A stretch of DNA of 51,508 nucleotides from Candidatus Anaeroferrophillacea bacterium (GTDB lineage Bacteria > Desulfobacterota > Anaeroferrophillalia > Anaeroferrophillales > Anaeroferrophillaceae), in contig JAFGAM010000125.1 in the NCBI GenBank assembly GCA_016933675.1, positions 1 to 51,508 of the forward strand, in the 5' to 3' direction. Below are positions 42,663 to 51,508 of this stretch, piece after piece. How positions within the stretch are numbered: the stretch's first letter is position 1; each line of letters opens with the position of its first letter. The translations under genes were made by a program, and so were the position numbers. The notes below the pieces were generated by a model, which ran no database searches, was not told the origin of the DNA, and saw nothing but the letters and a program-made list of their open reading frames with translations.

Positions 42663-45449
42663 ATGGTTCGCCACTCGCTCCGCGAAAAGATCGGTACAAT
42701 CGACGATCTGCCGCCGCTGCCGGCCATCGCCGCCCGGATCATCACCCAGTGCCTGGACGAGCGGGTGAACTACAGGGAACTCGGCAGCCTGGTGAAACAG
42801 GATCTCGCCCTCAGTGGCAAGGTGCTGTCGCTGATCAATTCCAGCACCTATTCCCTCCCCGATCCCATCGACGATGTCGTCCACGCGGTATCGCTGCTGG
42901 GCAAGAAAACCATCCGCAACCTGGTTTTGAGCATCAGCCTCTACAACATCTTCACCCCCGAGGGGCGGCAGCTGGAAACCCGCGTCGCCGGTTTCTGGCA
43001 CCACAGTCTGGGGTGCGCCATCGCCGCCGAAGCGGTGGCCCGGCAGATCGGCTATCCCCAGCCCGAGGAGGCCTACATCGGCGGCCTGCTGCACGATCTC
43101 GGTAAGCTCATCGCCATGCTGCGCATGCCGCAGGAATACGGAATATTTCTCGACCAGCTCCGGGAAGCCGGACTGTCCGGCTGGCAGGACACCCGCCCCC
43201 TGGCGCTGGAGGAGCGGGTCATCGGCATCGGCCACCACCAACTCGGCAAGTGGGCGACGGAACGCTGGGATTTCCCGGCGGTATTCGTCAACACCGTCTG
43301 GCTCCACCATCAGCCGCTCGCCTCCCTGTGCCGGGCGGAAGACCGACTGACCGCCATCGTCCGTTTCGCCGACGCCTTCTGCAACCTCCACAATCTGGGG
43401 GACAACTACTTCATCAACCGGGAAGCGGCGCTGCCCTGCCACCCGGGCCATGTCCACGCTTACGATCTGCTGAAACGGTTCCTGCATCTCGATGACGACA
43501 CCGTCGATTCGGTTCTCAGCCTGGTTATGGAACGCATCGGGGAATTCGGCGACACCCTCGGGATGGTCGATGGCGGCGAGTACTTTTCCGCGGTCAGCCA
43601 CGCCAACCGGGAGTTGGGGCGCATGAACCTCGCCCATTTCCGCACCACCAGCGAGCTGCGCCTCAAGGACCGCATCCTGAAAGGGATCCGGCGGCTGGAG
43701 CGGGAAATCAGTCAACACCAGACACCGACGGAGCTGTGCCGGACAATCCTGCAGGAAAGTATTGCCACCTTCGCCGGCGAATTGGGACTCTGCCTCCTGA
43801 AACCGGATCACGACGCCGAACCAGTCGGTCTGGGTTACGCCCGCAAGCAGTTCTTTTCGCCGCTCGACTGGCTGAACGGCAAACGCCCCGCGGACGACGG
43901 CACCGGCGCCGCGGACCGGCAGCTCGACTCCCTGGAGAAGATGATGTTCAATCCCGAGCTCTTCATGGCTTCGGAGAAGATCATCCCCCTGCTGCCGAAA
44001 TCATCCCTGCTGGCCATCCCGCTCGCCTACCATGACGCCGCCGGGCGCGGCACCATCGGCCAGCTGGTCATCGACTGCCGCAAGCTGCTGCGCCTTGGCG
44101 CCGACCGGGACACCCTCTTTCAGGCCCTGCAGATCTTCGCCGGCACCGTCGCCAACCAGGCACACAAGGTGCTGCTGTTCGATCGCGTCAACCGGCAGTC
44201 GGAGGCCCTGGCGGAACTGCACCGGCAGACCGAGGAGATGCAGGAACAACTGTATCACGCCCAGCGGCTGGCCACGGTCGGTCGCCTGGCCGCCGGTGCC
44301 GCCCACGAGATCAACAACCCGCTGGCGGTGATCTCCGCCCACACCCAGGTGCTGCTCAAGGGTCTGGATAACGGCGGCAGCGAGCCGGATACGGCACGCC
44401 GGCACTATGACACCATCCTTCGGCAGACCGACCAGATCAGCCGCATCATCACCGACCTGATGACCTTCTCCCGACCGGGCCGGGCGCATCGGCTACCCGC
44501 CGACCTGCGTCCGATCGTCGACCGGGCACTGCAGGCGGTGGCACATCGGAAATCATTCGCGCGCATCACCCCCACCATCGAGTTTCCGGCCGATCTGCCG
44601 CCGGTAATGGTGGACGCCATGCAGCTGGGACAGGTGTTCGTCAACCTGCTGATCAATGCCCAGCAGGCGATGCCCGACGGCGGTGACATTACCATTTCCG
44701 CAACCCGCGACGACACCCGGGTCATGATCCGGGTCGCCGATACCGGTACCGGCATCCCCGCCGACCAACAGGCACTCATCTTCGACCCCTTTTTCACCAC
44801 CCGCGACGCCGGCGATGGCACCGGTCTGGGACTGGCCATCTGCCACTCGTTCGTCCGCCAGAACGGCGGCAGCATCACCGTCGACTCCACCCCCGGCACC
44901 GGCACCGTTTTCATCATCCGGCTACCGGTAGCTCCCGACATCAGCGGCAGCGACGAAATCCACGAGGCTCTGCGGGAGACGCCCGCGCCGGATTTACCAC
45001 CGGCACCGGCGGCAAATCCGGCCCCGGAACCCGAACCGGCCATGACCGGGAACACCGCCGGCAACCCAAGTCCGGCACCGGGATCATGCCGGGTGCTGCT
45101 GGTGGAACCCGACCACGGGCTGACGGATATCATCATTGAAGGGCTGCAGGGCAACGGCTTCGAGATCGAGGCCGCCGTCGGCATCAGTGACGGCATCGGC
45201 ATGATCAAACATAAACTGTTCGACGCCGTCATTGTCGACGACGACCTGGGCGAGCCCGCCTGGGCCAGGATGGTACGCTGGCTGAATCGCATCTTCAACC
45301 GCCTGCCGGTGATTCTCCTCGTCGGCCCCGGAGCGGCGGATACCGACCCGGCAGCGCCGCCCTCCGGGATCGCCGCCGTCTGCCGCAAGCCCTTCGCCAT
45401 CGAGGATGTCGCGGCAACGATCAGGCAACTGACCACCGCGGACGATTGA
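42663..45449 (+). CDS. Hybrid signalling protein: HDOD-GAF-histidine kinase-receiver
   Basis: The 928-residue protein has an HDOD domain (about 10-210, including LINSSTYSLP and LLHDLGK), a GAF-like sensor (about 345-515), a coiled linker, a phosphoacceptor domain (HEINNPLAV, His near 548), an HATPase domain (about 610-765; DTGTGIP, TGLGLAIC), a Pro/Ala-rich linker (about 775-805), and a receiver-like C-terminus with a likely phosphorylation Asp in IVDDDLG (near 855). Membrane segments are absent, so it senses in the cytoplasm. The combination of HDOD with a full kinase and receiver is uncommon. Its output is unknown. Confidence 0.88.
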   Translation: MVRHSLREKIGTIDDLPPLPAIAARIITQCLDERVNYRELGSLVKQDLALSGKVLSLINSSTYSLPDPIDDVVHAVSLLGKKTIRNLVLSISLYNIFTPEGRQLETRVAGFWHHSLGCAIAAEAVARQIGYPQPEEAYIGGLLHDLGKLIAMLRMPQEYGIFLDQLREAGLSGWQDTRPLALEERVIGIGHHQLGKWATERWDFPAVFVNTVWLHHQPLASLCRAEDRLTAIVRFADAFCNLHNLGDNYFINREAALPCHPGHVHAYDLLKRFLHLDDDTVDSVLSLVMERIGEFGDTLGMVDGGEYFSAVSHANRELGRMNLAHFRTTSELRLKDRILKGIRRLEREISQHQTPTELCRTILQESIATFAGELGLCLLKPDHDAEPVGLGYARKQFFSPLDWLNGKRPADDGTGAADRQLDSLEKMMFNPELFMASEKIIPLLPKSSLLAIPLAYHDAAGRGTIGQLVIDCRKLLRLGADRDTLFQALQIFAGTVANQAHKVLLFDRVNRQSEALAELHRQTEEMQEQLYHAQRLATVGRLAAGAAHEINNPLAVISAHTQVLLKGLDNGGSEPDTARRHYDTILRQTDQISRIITDLMTFSRPGRAHRLPADLRPIVDRALQAVAHRKSFARITPTIEFPADLPPVMVDAMQLGQVFVNLLINAQQAMPDGGDITISATRDDTRVMIRVADTGTGIPADQQALIFDPFFTTRDAGDGTGLGLAICHSFVRQNGGSITVDSTPGTGTVFIIRLPVAPDISGSDEIHEALRETPAPDLPPAPAANPAPEPEPAMTGNTAGNPSPAPGSCRVLLVEPDHGLTDIIIEGLQGNGFEIEAAVGISDGIGMIKHKLFDAVIVDDDLGEPAWARMVRWLNRIFNRLPVILLVGPGAADTDPAAPPSGIAAVCRKPFAIEDVAATIRQLTTADD

Positions 45450-45477
45450 TGGCCGCGGCCGGGAAACATGGACAGCG

Positions 45478-46602
45478 ATGACCGCCACCGCTTCACCCGG
45501 CACCATGACCATCCGGGAGATCGCCGCCCGGCTGGGACTGGAGGAAAGCCGGCTGCACTACTATGACAAACTCTTCGCCGCCTGGCTGCCGGAAAAGACG
45601 CTTGCCGGCAACCATCGTGGCTACCCGGAGCTGATGGTTGAGGTGTTTGGCGCCATCCACGCGCTGAAGACCGGAAACGCCGCGGACGAAGAGATTCGGG
45701 CTGACATCAGTGCGCGGCTGCAGGCGGCACCGGCAAAGCGTTCATCATCACCCGCCGCCGGCCGCCTGGGACGCATTCTGGTAATCACCAGCGGCAAAGG
45801 CGGGGTGGGCAAGAGCAGCATCGCCGTGAACCTGGCCATCGAGCTGGCGCGTCGGGGACGGAAAACAATCCTGGTGGATGGCGATCTCGGCCTTGCCAAC
45901 CTGCATATCCTTGCCGGCATAACGCCGTTGAAGGATATCGAAACCATGATCCGCGCCGACCTGCCGCTGGCGGAGGTCATCACCCCGGGGCCGGGAGGTA
46001 TCGCCTTTCTGGCCGGCGCCAGCGGTATCAGCGAGCTGGCCGACCTGCCGCGGTACAAACGCGACCGGATGATCCGGGAGCTGGAAAAAATGGAAACCGC
46101 GGCCGCGCATATCATCATCGACACGGGCAGCGGCCTGAACCCCGGGGTGCTGGACTTTATCCGTCTGGCGGACGACCTCATGGTGGTGGCAACCCCCGAC
46201 CCCACCTCGCTCGCCGACGCCTACGGCGTCATCAAGACCTGCGCCGGGAACAGGTTCGCATGCCGTATCGGCATCTTTGTAAACCAGGTGAACACCCTCG
46301 CCCAGGCGGCGGCGGTTTTCAGCCGCCTGGAGCAGTGTTGCCAACGATTTCTCTCGCTTCCGGTCAGCAACCTCGGCTGTCTCTACCGCGACCGCAGCAT
46401 CGAGGCCGCCGGGCGGAAACGGGTACCGCTGCTGATCGACCAGGTTCAGGGGCGGGCGGTTTACTGCCTCAGGCAGCTGGGCGGCCTCATCGCCGGCGGG
46501 GGATTCGACATCGAAGACAAACGGACGCCGTCTTTCCGGCGCCTGCGCAACCTGCAGCCGACACCACATTCGGAAGATGACCGATCTCCTGCACTTTTTT
46601 AG
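45478..46602 (+). CDS. MerR-type HTH fused to MinD/ParA-family ATPase (FleN/FlhG-like)
   Basis: Residues about 10-75 form a MerR helix-turn-helix (MTIREIAARLGLEESRLHYYDK). Residues about 97-345 form a deviant Walker A ATPase (SGKGGVGKSSIAVNLA, near 102-117) with VDGDLGLANLHIL and IIDTGSGLNP, closest to FleN/FlhG and MinD. Such ATPases place flagella, pili or septa; the HTH would let this one bind DNA. The start is ATG 45478 (or 45505, directly before the HTH). Its 3' end overlaps the ExeA-like gene by 26 bp, suggesting they act together. Confidence 0.85.
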   Translation: MTATASPGTMTIREIAARLGLEESRLHYYDKLFAAWLPEKTLAGNHRGYPELMVEVFGAIHALKTGNAADEEIRADISARLQAAPAKRSSSPAAGRLGRILVITSGKGGVGKSSIAVNLAIELARRGRKTILVDGDLGLANLHILAGITPLKDIETMIRADLPLAEVITPGPGGIAFLAGASGISELADLPRYKRDRMIRELEKMETAAAHIIIDTGSGLNPGVLDFIRLADDLMVVATPDPTSLADAYGVIKTCAGNRFACRIGIFVNQVNTLAQAAAVFSRLEQCCQRFLSLPVSNLGCLYRDRSIEAAGRKRVPLLIDQVQGRAVYCLRQLGGLIAGGGFDIEDKRTPSFRRLRNLQPTPHSEDDRSPALF

Positions 46603-47383
46603 CTTTCAACGGGATCCGTTCCCCGACGCCGTCGACCCCGACAGCTTCTACCCCAGCGAACAGCACGAGCTGGCACTGGTAAAGCTGTTGTCCGGCATCC
46701 GTCAGCACCGGGCGGTGATGCTGCTGTGGGGTGTCAGCGGCACCGGCAAAACCACCCTTTCCCGGCTGCTGGTGCGCCAGCTGGAAACCGATCCATGCAC
46801 CACGCTGACGCTGCCGGCAACGCCACAGATGACCATGGGAGCACTGCTCGACCAGCTCTGCCGCCGATTGAGCGGCCCCGCCGGCAGGCAGGCCCGCACC
46901 CGGGAAAAGCTCAACTGGCTCGAAGCGCACATCAGCGCCGCCCGGCCGCACCGGCATCTCGTCTGCATCGTCGACGAGGCCCATTTCCTGCGCTCTGAAT
47001 GCCTCCATCTCATCCGCTCCCTGAGCAACTGGGAGGCCGACGGCGGCAAGCTCGTCACCATCCTCTTCGTTGCCGAACCGGCCTTTCTGCGCCGCCTCGA
47101 ACATCCGTCCCACGCCGCCATCCGCAGCCGCATCTCACTGAACATCCAGCTGCCGCTCCTACCGCCGGCGGACACTGAACAACTGATCAAGTATCGGTTG
47201 CTGGTCGCGGGGGGTGAATCCCGGGTCTTCGCGGCCGATTGTTTTTCGCTCATCCACGAAGCCAGCGCGGGCAACCCCCGGCTGATCAACAAGATCGCCG
47301 CCAATGCCCTGCTCGAATCATACTGCCGCGGCCGGAACCGGGTCACTTCCGACCAGGTTCGCCGGGCAATCGCCGAATGCTGA
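46577..47383 (+). CDS. ExeA/GspA-like AAA ATPase
   Basis: A 268-residue P-loop ATPase with FSFQRDPFPDAVDPDSFYPS at the N-terminus (the ExeA family opening), Walker A GVSGTGKTT (near 51-59), Walker B CIVDEAHF (near 130-137) and a C-terminal winged-helix region. ExeA-type proteins help place type II secretion or pilus machinery. It lacks the C-terminal peptidoglycan-binding domain seen in true ExeA/GspA. It overlaps the MerR-MinD gene. Confidence 0.85.
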   Translation: MTDLLHFFSFQRDPFPDAVDPDSFYPSEQHELALVKLLSGIRQHRAVMLLWGVSGTGKTTLSRLLVRQLETDPCTTLTLPATPQMTMGALLDQLCRRLSGPAGRQARTREKLNWLEAHISAARPHRHLVCIVDEAHFLRSECLHLIRSLSNWEADGGKLVTILFVAEPAFLRRLEHPSHAAIRSRISLNIQLPLLPPADTEQLIKYRLLVAGGESRVFAADCFSLIHEASAGNPRLINKIAANALLESYCRGRNRVTSDQVRRAIAEC

Positions 47384-47431
47384 ACCACCGGCGGGTGCGG
47401 CAGCGCCCCGCCGCCACAAGGAGACGGAACG

Positions 47432-48439
47432 ATGTCTGAACTGCGCAAGGATCCCGTGGTCGACCGCTGGGTCATCATTTCCAAGGAACGCGGCCGGCGC
47501 CCGTCGGATTTCGCCACCACCGAACCGGTTTACAGCGGCTCCTTCTGCCCCTTCTGCCCGGGCAACGAGGATATCGTGCCGCCGGAAATTCTCGCCTACC
47601 GGGATTCCGGCAGCCAGCCCAACGGCCCCGGCTGGCGGCTCCGGGTGGTACCCAACAAGTTTCCCGCGGTCACCGACAGCGTCGACCTCGACAAGCGCGG
47701 CGACGGCATCTACGACCGGATGAACGGCATGGGAGTACACGAGGTGATCATCGAGACCCCGAAACATGACGTCACCCTGGCCAGCATGCCGGTAAGCGGC
47801 GTCGAGGACGTCCTCTGGGCCTATCGCGAACGACTGCTGGCCTTGAGCCGGGATGACCGGCTGCAGTCGGGTATCATCTTCAAAAACCACGGCGTGGTTG
47901 CCGGCGCCTCGGTGAACCATTCCCACTCCCAGCTCATCGCCCTGCCGGTCGTCCCCAAGCAGATCAAGGAAGAACTCAAAGGCGCACTGAACCATTATCA
48001 CTACCGCGAGCGTTGCCTGTTCTGTGACATCATCTACCAGGAACTGGGCAGTCAGACCCGCATGATCTGTGAAAGCGACGCCTTCATCGCCTTCAGCCCC
48101 TATGCGCCGCGGTTTCCCTTCGAAACCTGGATCATCCCCAAAACCCACCAATCGAGGTTTGAGGACACCGACAAAGCGGGAATCGAACGGTTCGCCGTTA
48201 TTCTCTCCGATATCCTCCAGCGGCTCGACCGGGTACTGGACAACCCGCCGTACAATTTCGTACTGCATTCGGCGCCCTTCCGGCAGGACTGCAATGCCTA
48301 TTACCACTGGCACCTGGAAATCATGCCCAAGCTGACCCGTATCGCCGGTTTCGAGTGGGGCTCGGGGTTCCACATCAACCCTACCCCACCTGAGGAAACC
48401 GCCAGATTCATGCGTGATGCCGCCGCCCAGGCCGGATAA
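47432..48439 (+). CDS. galT: Galactose-1-phosphate uridylyltransferase
   Basis: A HIT-superfamily enzyme of 335 residues that exchanges UMP between UDP-glucose and galactose-1-phosphate. Zinc-binding CPFCPGNE (near residues 44-51), a second CLFC, and the active-site-type NHSHSQ (near 161-166) are visible; the usual HPHGQ reads HSHSQ here, a common variant in this branch. The C-terminal YHWHLEIMP is conserved. The ribosome-binding site is AAGGAGA. It could supply UDP-sugars for LPS or glycogen, but may also be a related nucleotidyltransferase. Confidence 0.85.
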   Translation: MSELRKDPVVDRWVIISKERGRRPSDFATTEPVYSGSFCPFCPGNEDIVPPEILAYRDSGSQPNGPGWRLRVVPNKFPAVTDSVDLDKRGDGIYDRMNGMGVHEVIIETPKHDVTLASMPVSGVEDVLWAYRERLLALSRDDRLQSGIIFKNHGVVAGASVNHSHSQLIALPVVPKQIKEELKGALNHYHYRERCLFCDIIYQELGSQTRMICESDAFIAFSPYAPRFPFETWIIPKTHQSRFEDTDKAGIERFAVILSDILQRLDRVLDNPPYNFVLHSAPFRQDCNAYYHWHLEIMPKLTRIAGFEWGSGFHINPTPPEETARFMRDAAAQAG

Positions 48440-48443
48440 AGCG

Positions 48444-50744
48444 ATGATCTTTCCGCAACCACCTTATCGTTGGTTCGACACCGCCGCCGGCGCGCTGCTC
48501 TCCGGTGACCCGCTGCCGAAAACCCTGCGACATTTCCTTCGGCTGTGCTGCCGGCAACAGAACCGCACCCTGGCGGGTATCTGGATCCGCCACCGAAAGC
48601 ATCCTGACCTGGAACCGCTGCTGACGGTTGACAGTGCCGGCAACCCGGTACCCGCCGCGCCCATCAAACCCGGCTCCCCGCTCTTCCCCGCCGACCTCGC
48701 CACCGCCGCCCAGCCCGGCCAATGTCTGGAGCTGGACTGCCGGCAGCCGTGGCACAACCGCGACCCGGCCCCGGGCCGGCCGCTCCACTGCCTGAGCATC
48801 CCGTTGATCGCCGGCGACGAACTCATCGGCCTGCTGCTGCTGGCCGGCGCGGCTGCCGACTGCCGGCCAGCCGGCAGCAATTTCGAAACCGTCCTCGTAA
48901 GCCGTCTGCTGGCGATGCTACTGCGGGCCGGGGACGAGAATGAGCCGGCAGCCGGTGAACGGTATGCCGATCCCTGGATCGCGCTGGCCGCCATGTCGGC
49001 CGCCGCCGCCCGCGCCGCCAGCCTTGAGGAACTGGCCGCCGCCATCGGGATGCCGTTATTGCTGGCGGGCTTTATCCGCCGCTGCAGCCTCGAAGTCGGC
49101 GTCATTCTCGGCACTCCGAACGCCAATGTCACCTGGCCCCCGGCCGCCCCGGAGTCACAGCCGTGCATCAATCTCCCGCTCGAGGGTGCCGGCAGCGGCT
49201 GTTCGATCTCCTTCTTCTACCACGCCGAGAGCCGCTGGCGGGAACATCACCTTGCGGCTATCCTCGAGATGGGGTCACGCATCGCGGCCCAGAACCTCGT
49301 CCGGCTCCAACGCCAGATACTCGACGCCCGCCAGGACAACCGCCAGCACATCCACATGCTGACCTTCCTGCACCAGGTAAAGAACGTTCTGCTCACGGAA
49401 ACCAGCCCGGACGGCGTCGTCAACCTCGCTCTCGGCGCCCTGGTCTGCCCCCACGGCTTCGGTTTCGACCGTGCGATGATGCTGAAACTCGAAGCGGATC
49501 CCGTACCACGGCTGATCGGTGTCCGGGCGGCGGTAATCAACCAGGAGCATCACCAGCGCTGCCTGCTGACCGAATCGGCCGCCGCGCCCGACCAGCAGGT
49601 TCCCCTGCAGCAGTTGATCAGCTGTCTGCTCACCACCGGCAACAGCGCCCCCAACAGCCTGCGCGAACAGGTCGACCGCACCGTCATCAACCTTCCCTTC
49701 CCCCACCAGGGACCACTGACCGAGCTGTTTGCCCGCCGGCAACCGCAGATCATCTCCGCCCCGGCGGACTACGGCCCGCTGCCGCCGCCGCTCACCGCCC
49801 TGCTGGCCCCGGCGGGCTCCGTCGTTCTGCCGCTCACCGGTGAACCGGGCCCCCAAGGCATGCTCATCACCGATTTCCATCGCCGGGCGCCCGATCCCGC
49901 CCTGCTGCCCTACCTGACGCTGTTCGCCGACACCGTCTCCCTGGCGCTTGAGCAGGTACAGCTTTATCGACAGGAGAGCACCACCCTCGCCAACCTGCGC
50001 ACCCTGCGTTCGCGGCTGGTACACTACGAAACCATGACCGCCCTGGGTGAGATGGCCGCCAGCATCGCTCATGAAATCAAGAACCCGCTGGTGTCCATCG
50101 GCGGTTTTGCCCGGCGGCTGCAGGCGATGCTGCCGGAAAAAAGCCGCGAGCAGCAGTACGGCGCAATCATCATCAAAGAGATCAATCGGCTGGAGCGGAT
50201 CGTCAACGACATCCTCGGCTTCTCCCGCTCACCGTCCACGACCCACGCCCCGTGCCGGATGAACGACCTGGCGGCGGAAGTCGCCGAACTGTTCGCCCGC
50301 GATGCCTGGGGCCGGGGAGTCGAAGTGCTGCTCGATCTCGACCCGGACCTGCCCACGGTCGAAGGCGATCCGTACCAGTTGCGGCAGGTGCTTATCAATC
50401 TTATCGCCAACGCCATCCAGGCATCCTGGGGCACCGGCGGCGGCCAACTCACCATCACCACCGCTTGCGCCGACGACGATTCGGACACCGTCACCCTGAC
50501 AGTGGAGGACACCGCGGCCGGGATTCCGCCGGAGATCATGCACAACATCTTCAACCCCTTCTTCACCACCAAGGACGAGGGCACCGGACTCGGGCTACCC
50601 ATCTGCCACAAGATCATCATGAACCACCAGGGCACCATCCAGGTTTCCAACCGCCCCGCCGGAGGTGCCCGTTTCGAAGTCACCCTGCCGGTCCGCCAGG
50701 CCCAGCAGCTCACCATCCGCCCGGCGGCCGACAACCATCTCTAG
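48444..50744 (+). CDS. Cytoplasmic GAF-domain sensor histidine kinase
   Basis: The 766-residue protein begins with a GAF-like domain (about 20-170), has a second GAF region (about 300-500), then HisKA with HEIKNPLVSIGGFARRL (His near 543) and an HATPase domain ending TGLGLPICHKII. There are no membrane segments. It lies 11 bp before a single-domain response regulator, its obvious partner. The ATG at 48444, 4 bp after galT, is preferred over 48414, which overlaps galT by 26 bp. Confidence 0.9.
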   Translation: MIFPQPPYRWFDTAAGALLSGDPLPKTLRHFLRLCCRQQNRTLAGIWIRHRKHPDLEPLLTVDSAGNPVPAAPIKPGSPLFPADLATAAQPGQCLELDCRQPWHNRDPAPGRPLHCLSIPLIAGDELIGLLLLAGAAADCRPAGSNFETVLVSRLLAMLLRAGDENEPAAGERYADPWIALAAMSAAAARAASLEELAAAIGMPLLLAGFIRRCSLEVGVILGTPNANVTWPPAAPESQPCINLPLEGAGSGCSISFFYHAESRWREHHLAAILEMGSRIAAQNLVRLQRQILDARQDNRQHIHMLTFLHQVKNVLLTETSPDGVVNLALGALVCPHGFGFDRAMMLKLEADPVPRLIGVRAAVINQEHHQRCLLTESAAAPDQQVPLQQLISCLLTTGNSAPNSLREQVDRTVINLPFPHQGPLTELFARRQPQIISAPADYGPLPPPLTALLAPAGSVVLPLTGEPGPQGMLITDFHRRAPDPALLPYLTLFADTVSLALEQVQLYRQESTTLANLRTLRSRLVHYETMTALGEMAASIAHEIKNPLVSIGGFARRLQAMLPEKSREQQYGAIIIKEINRLERIVNDILGFSRSPSTTHAPCRMNDLAAEVAELFARDAWGRGVEVLLDLDPDLPTVEGDPYQLRQVLINLIANAIQASWGTGGGQLTITTACADDDSDTVTLTVEDTAAGIPPEIMHNIFNPFFTTKDEGTGLGLPICHKIIMNHQGTIQVSNRPAGGARFEVTLPVRQAQQLTIRPAADNHL

Positions 50745-50755
50745 GAGGATATGCC

Positions 50756-51133
50756 ATGACCCAGCCATACCGCATTCTGGTGGTCGACGACGAGGAAAGC
50801 ATCCGCCTGCTCTACGAGGAGGAGCTTGCCGACGAGGGCTACGAGGTCCAGAGCGCGGCTTCCGCCGAAGAAGCACTGGCAGCCATTCCGGTGTTCAAAC
50901 CGCACCTGGTGACCATGGACATCAAGATGCCCGGCATGTCGGGGGTCGATGCGCTCATCCGCATCAAGGAGATCGACCGCTCGATTCCGGTCATCCTCTG
51001 CACCGCCTACGGCGAATACAAGCAGGATTTCAGCACCTGGGCCTCGGATGACTACGTTGTCAAATCATCCAGTCTGGACGAACTCAAGCAGCATATCCAG
51101 CGACTGCTGAACGAGAAGCCGGCGGCGGAGTAA
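50756..51133 (+). CDS. Single-domain response regulator (CheY-like)
   Basis: A 125-residue receiver domain with the acidic pair Asp11-Asp12, phosphorylation Asp55 (VTMDIKMPGMSG), Thr83 and Lys103 (VVKSSS). It has no output domain. The strong ribosome-binding site AGGAGG puts the start at 50756; an ATG at 50751 is out of frame. It follows the histidine kinase by 11 bp. Signals probably pass to another protein by contact or a phosphorelay, possibly the HDOD-kinase nearby. Confidence 0.95.
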   Translation: MTQPYRILVVDDEESIRLLYEEELADEGYEVQSAASAEEALAAIPVFKPHLVTMDIKMPGMSGVDALIRIKEIDRSIPVILCTAYGEYKQDFSTWASDDYVVKSSSLDELKQHIQRLLNEKPAAE

Positions 51134-51405
51134 CAAGCACCACTCACCTCAGGGACGCGGCACTGCCCCGCCATTGCCGCACTGACCGTTACGTGCGCCC
51201 TCGCCGCCGGTGCCCGGGCACCTTCCCAACCGCGGCGGGGCGGGCAGACGCGGCGGCAACATCGACATCGCGTTCACTGTCAAGGCCGGGGGCAGACCGG
51301 AAATCCGCCGGCCGCATCGGCATGGGCAGCGTCTCCAGCGGCAACAGTGCAGGCACCCCACCGGCATCAACATGGACATGGGCAACGGCAGAAGAAGGCA
51401 CAACC
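51134..51405. other. gene-free tail
   Basis: Frames here (for example 51193-51423 plus, 51149-51415 minus) have no recognisable family and show alternating Arg/Ala/Pro composition typical of shadow translation in high-GC DNA. No terminator or promoter was identified after the response regulator gene. Confidence 0.4.
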
Positions 51406-51508
51406 GGAGCAACAAAGCATTAGGAGCAGCGGGAGCAACAGGAGCAACAGGAGCAACAGGAGCAACAGGAGCAACAGGAGCAACAGGAGCAACAGGAGCA
51501 ACAGGAGC
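51406..51508 (+). repeat. 9-bp tandem repeat (GGAGCAACA) running off the window
   Basis: Eight exact copies of GGAGCAACA (51432-51503) and 5 bases of a ninth fill the end of the window. A diverged copy (51423-51431) and an isolated exact copy (51406-51414) precede. Translated in the three plus frames the array reads Gly-Ala-Thr, Glu-Gln-Gln or Ser-Asn-Arg repeats. Gly-Ala-Thr would be collagen-like. The array is cut by the window edge, so its true length is unknown. Confidence 0.9.

Noticed and set aside
51149-51423. Short ORFs on both strands near the right end
   Set aside because: Low-complexity Arg/Ala/Pro translations with no ribosome-binding site or known family.

Overview
This window looks like chromosomal DNA of a GC-rich, Gram-negative anaerobe of the Desulfuromonadota (Geobacter/Desulfuromonas-like). 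Three things suggest this: the gene order rpmF-plsX-fabH-fabD-fabG-acpP-fabF-rpiB-glyA-comEB-nrdR-ribD, a decaheme cytochrome next to an MtrB/PioB-type outer-membrane barrel, and a full lipid A/core LPS gene set. Taxonomy is inferred from gene content only. The window opens inside a tRNA gene and closes inside a tandem repeat, so both ends may be contig ends.

Layout. 1-53: partial tRNA-Thr on the minus strand. 252-4408: htpX, rsmB, rpe and a CsgG/SH3 lipoprotein. 4625-9535 (minus): rpoD and dnaG behind one strong promoter, plus a DUF2520 Rossmann protein. 9734-9944: a four-repeat CRISPR array with 29/32 geometry and no cas genes. 10209-13625 (minus): a two-gene porin-cytochrome electron-transfer module whose barrel gene carries an in-frame TGA followed by a SECIS-like hairpin. 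13626-14575: a long gene-free stretch with promoter-like sites. 14576-20681: ribosomal protein L32 and type II fatty acid synthesis. 20678-24634: a fused RpiB-GlyA gene, dCMP deaminase, NrdR with an unusual tail, and RibD.

24609-36357 (plus) and 36763-41261 (minus): a large lipid A/core LPS region. It holds LpxK, GmhB, a Trm112-like protein, a double kinase-like protein, WaaA, WaaF, WaaC, a further kinase-like protein, WaaG, WaaP and a GT39-like membrane glycosyltransferase, then a pyruvyltransferase-like protein, a NodU/CmcH carbamoyltransferase and MsbA on the other strand. With four kinase-like domains and a carbamoyltransferase, it recalls the highly phosphorylated, carbamoylated inner core of Pseudomonas.

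41322-51133: a DHH phosphoesterase diverges from a signalling block: an HDOD-GAF-histidine kinase-receiver protein, a MerR-HTH/MinD ATPase fusion, an ExeA-like AAA ATPase, GalT, and a GAF histidine kinase with its single-domain response regulator. The last 375 bases hold no convincing gene and end in a 9-bp tandem repeat.

The most notable items are the in-frame TGA in the barrel gene, the RpiB-GlyA fusion, the cas-less CRISPR array, the MerR-MinD fusion, and the nested palindromes at the putative waaA promoter.
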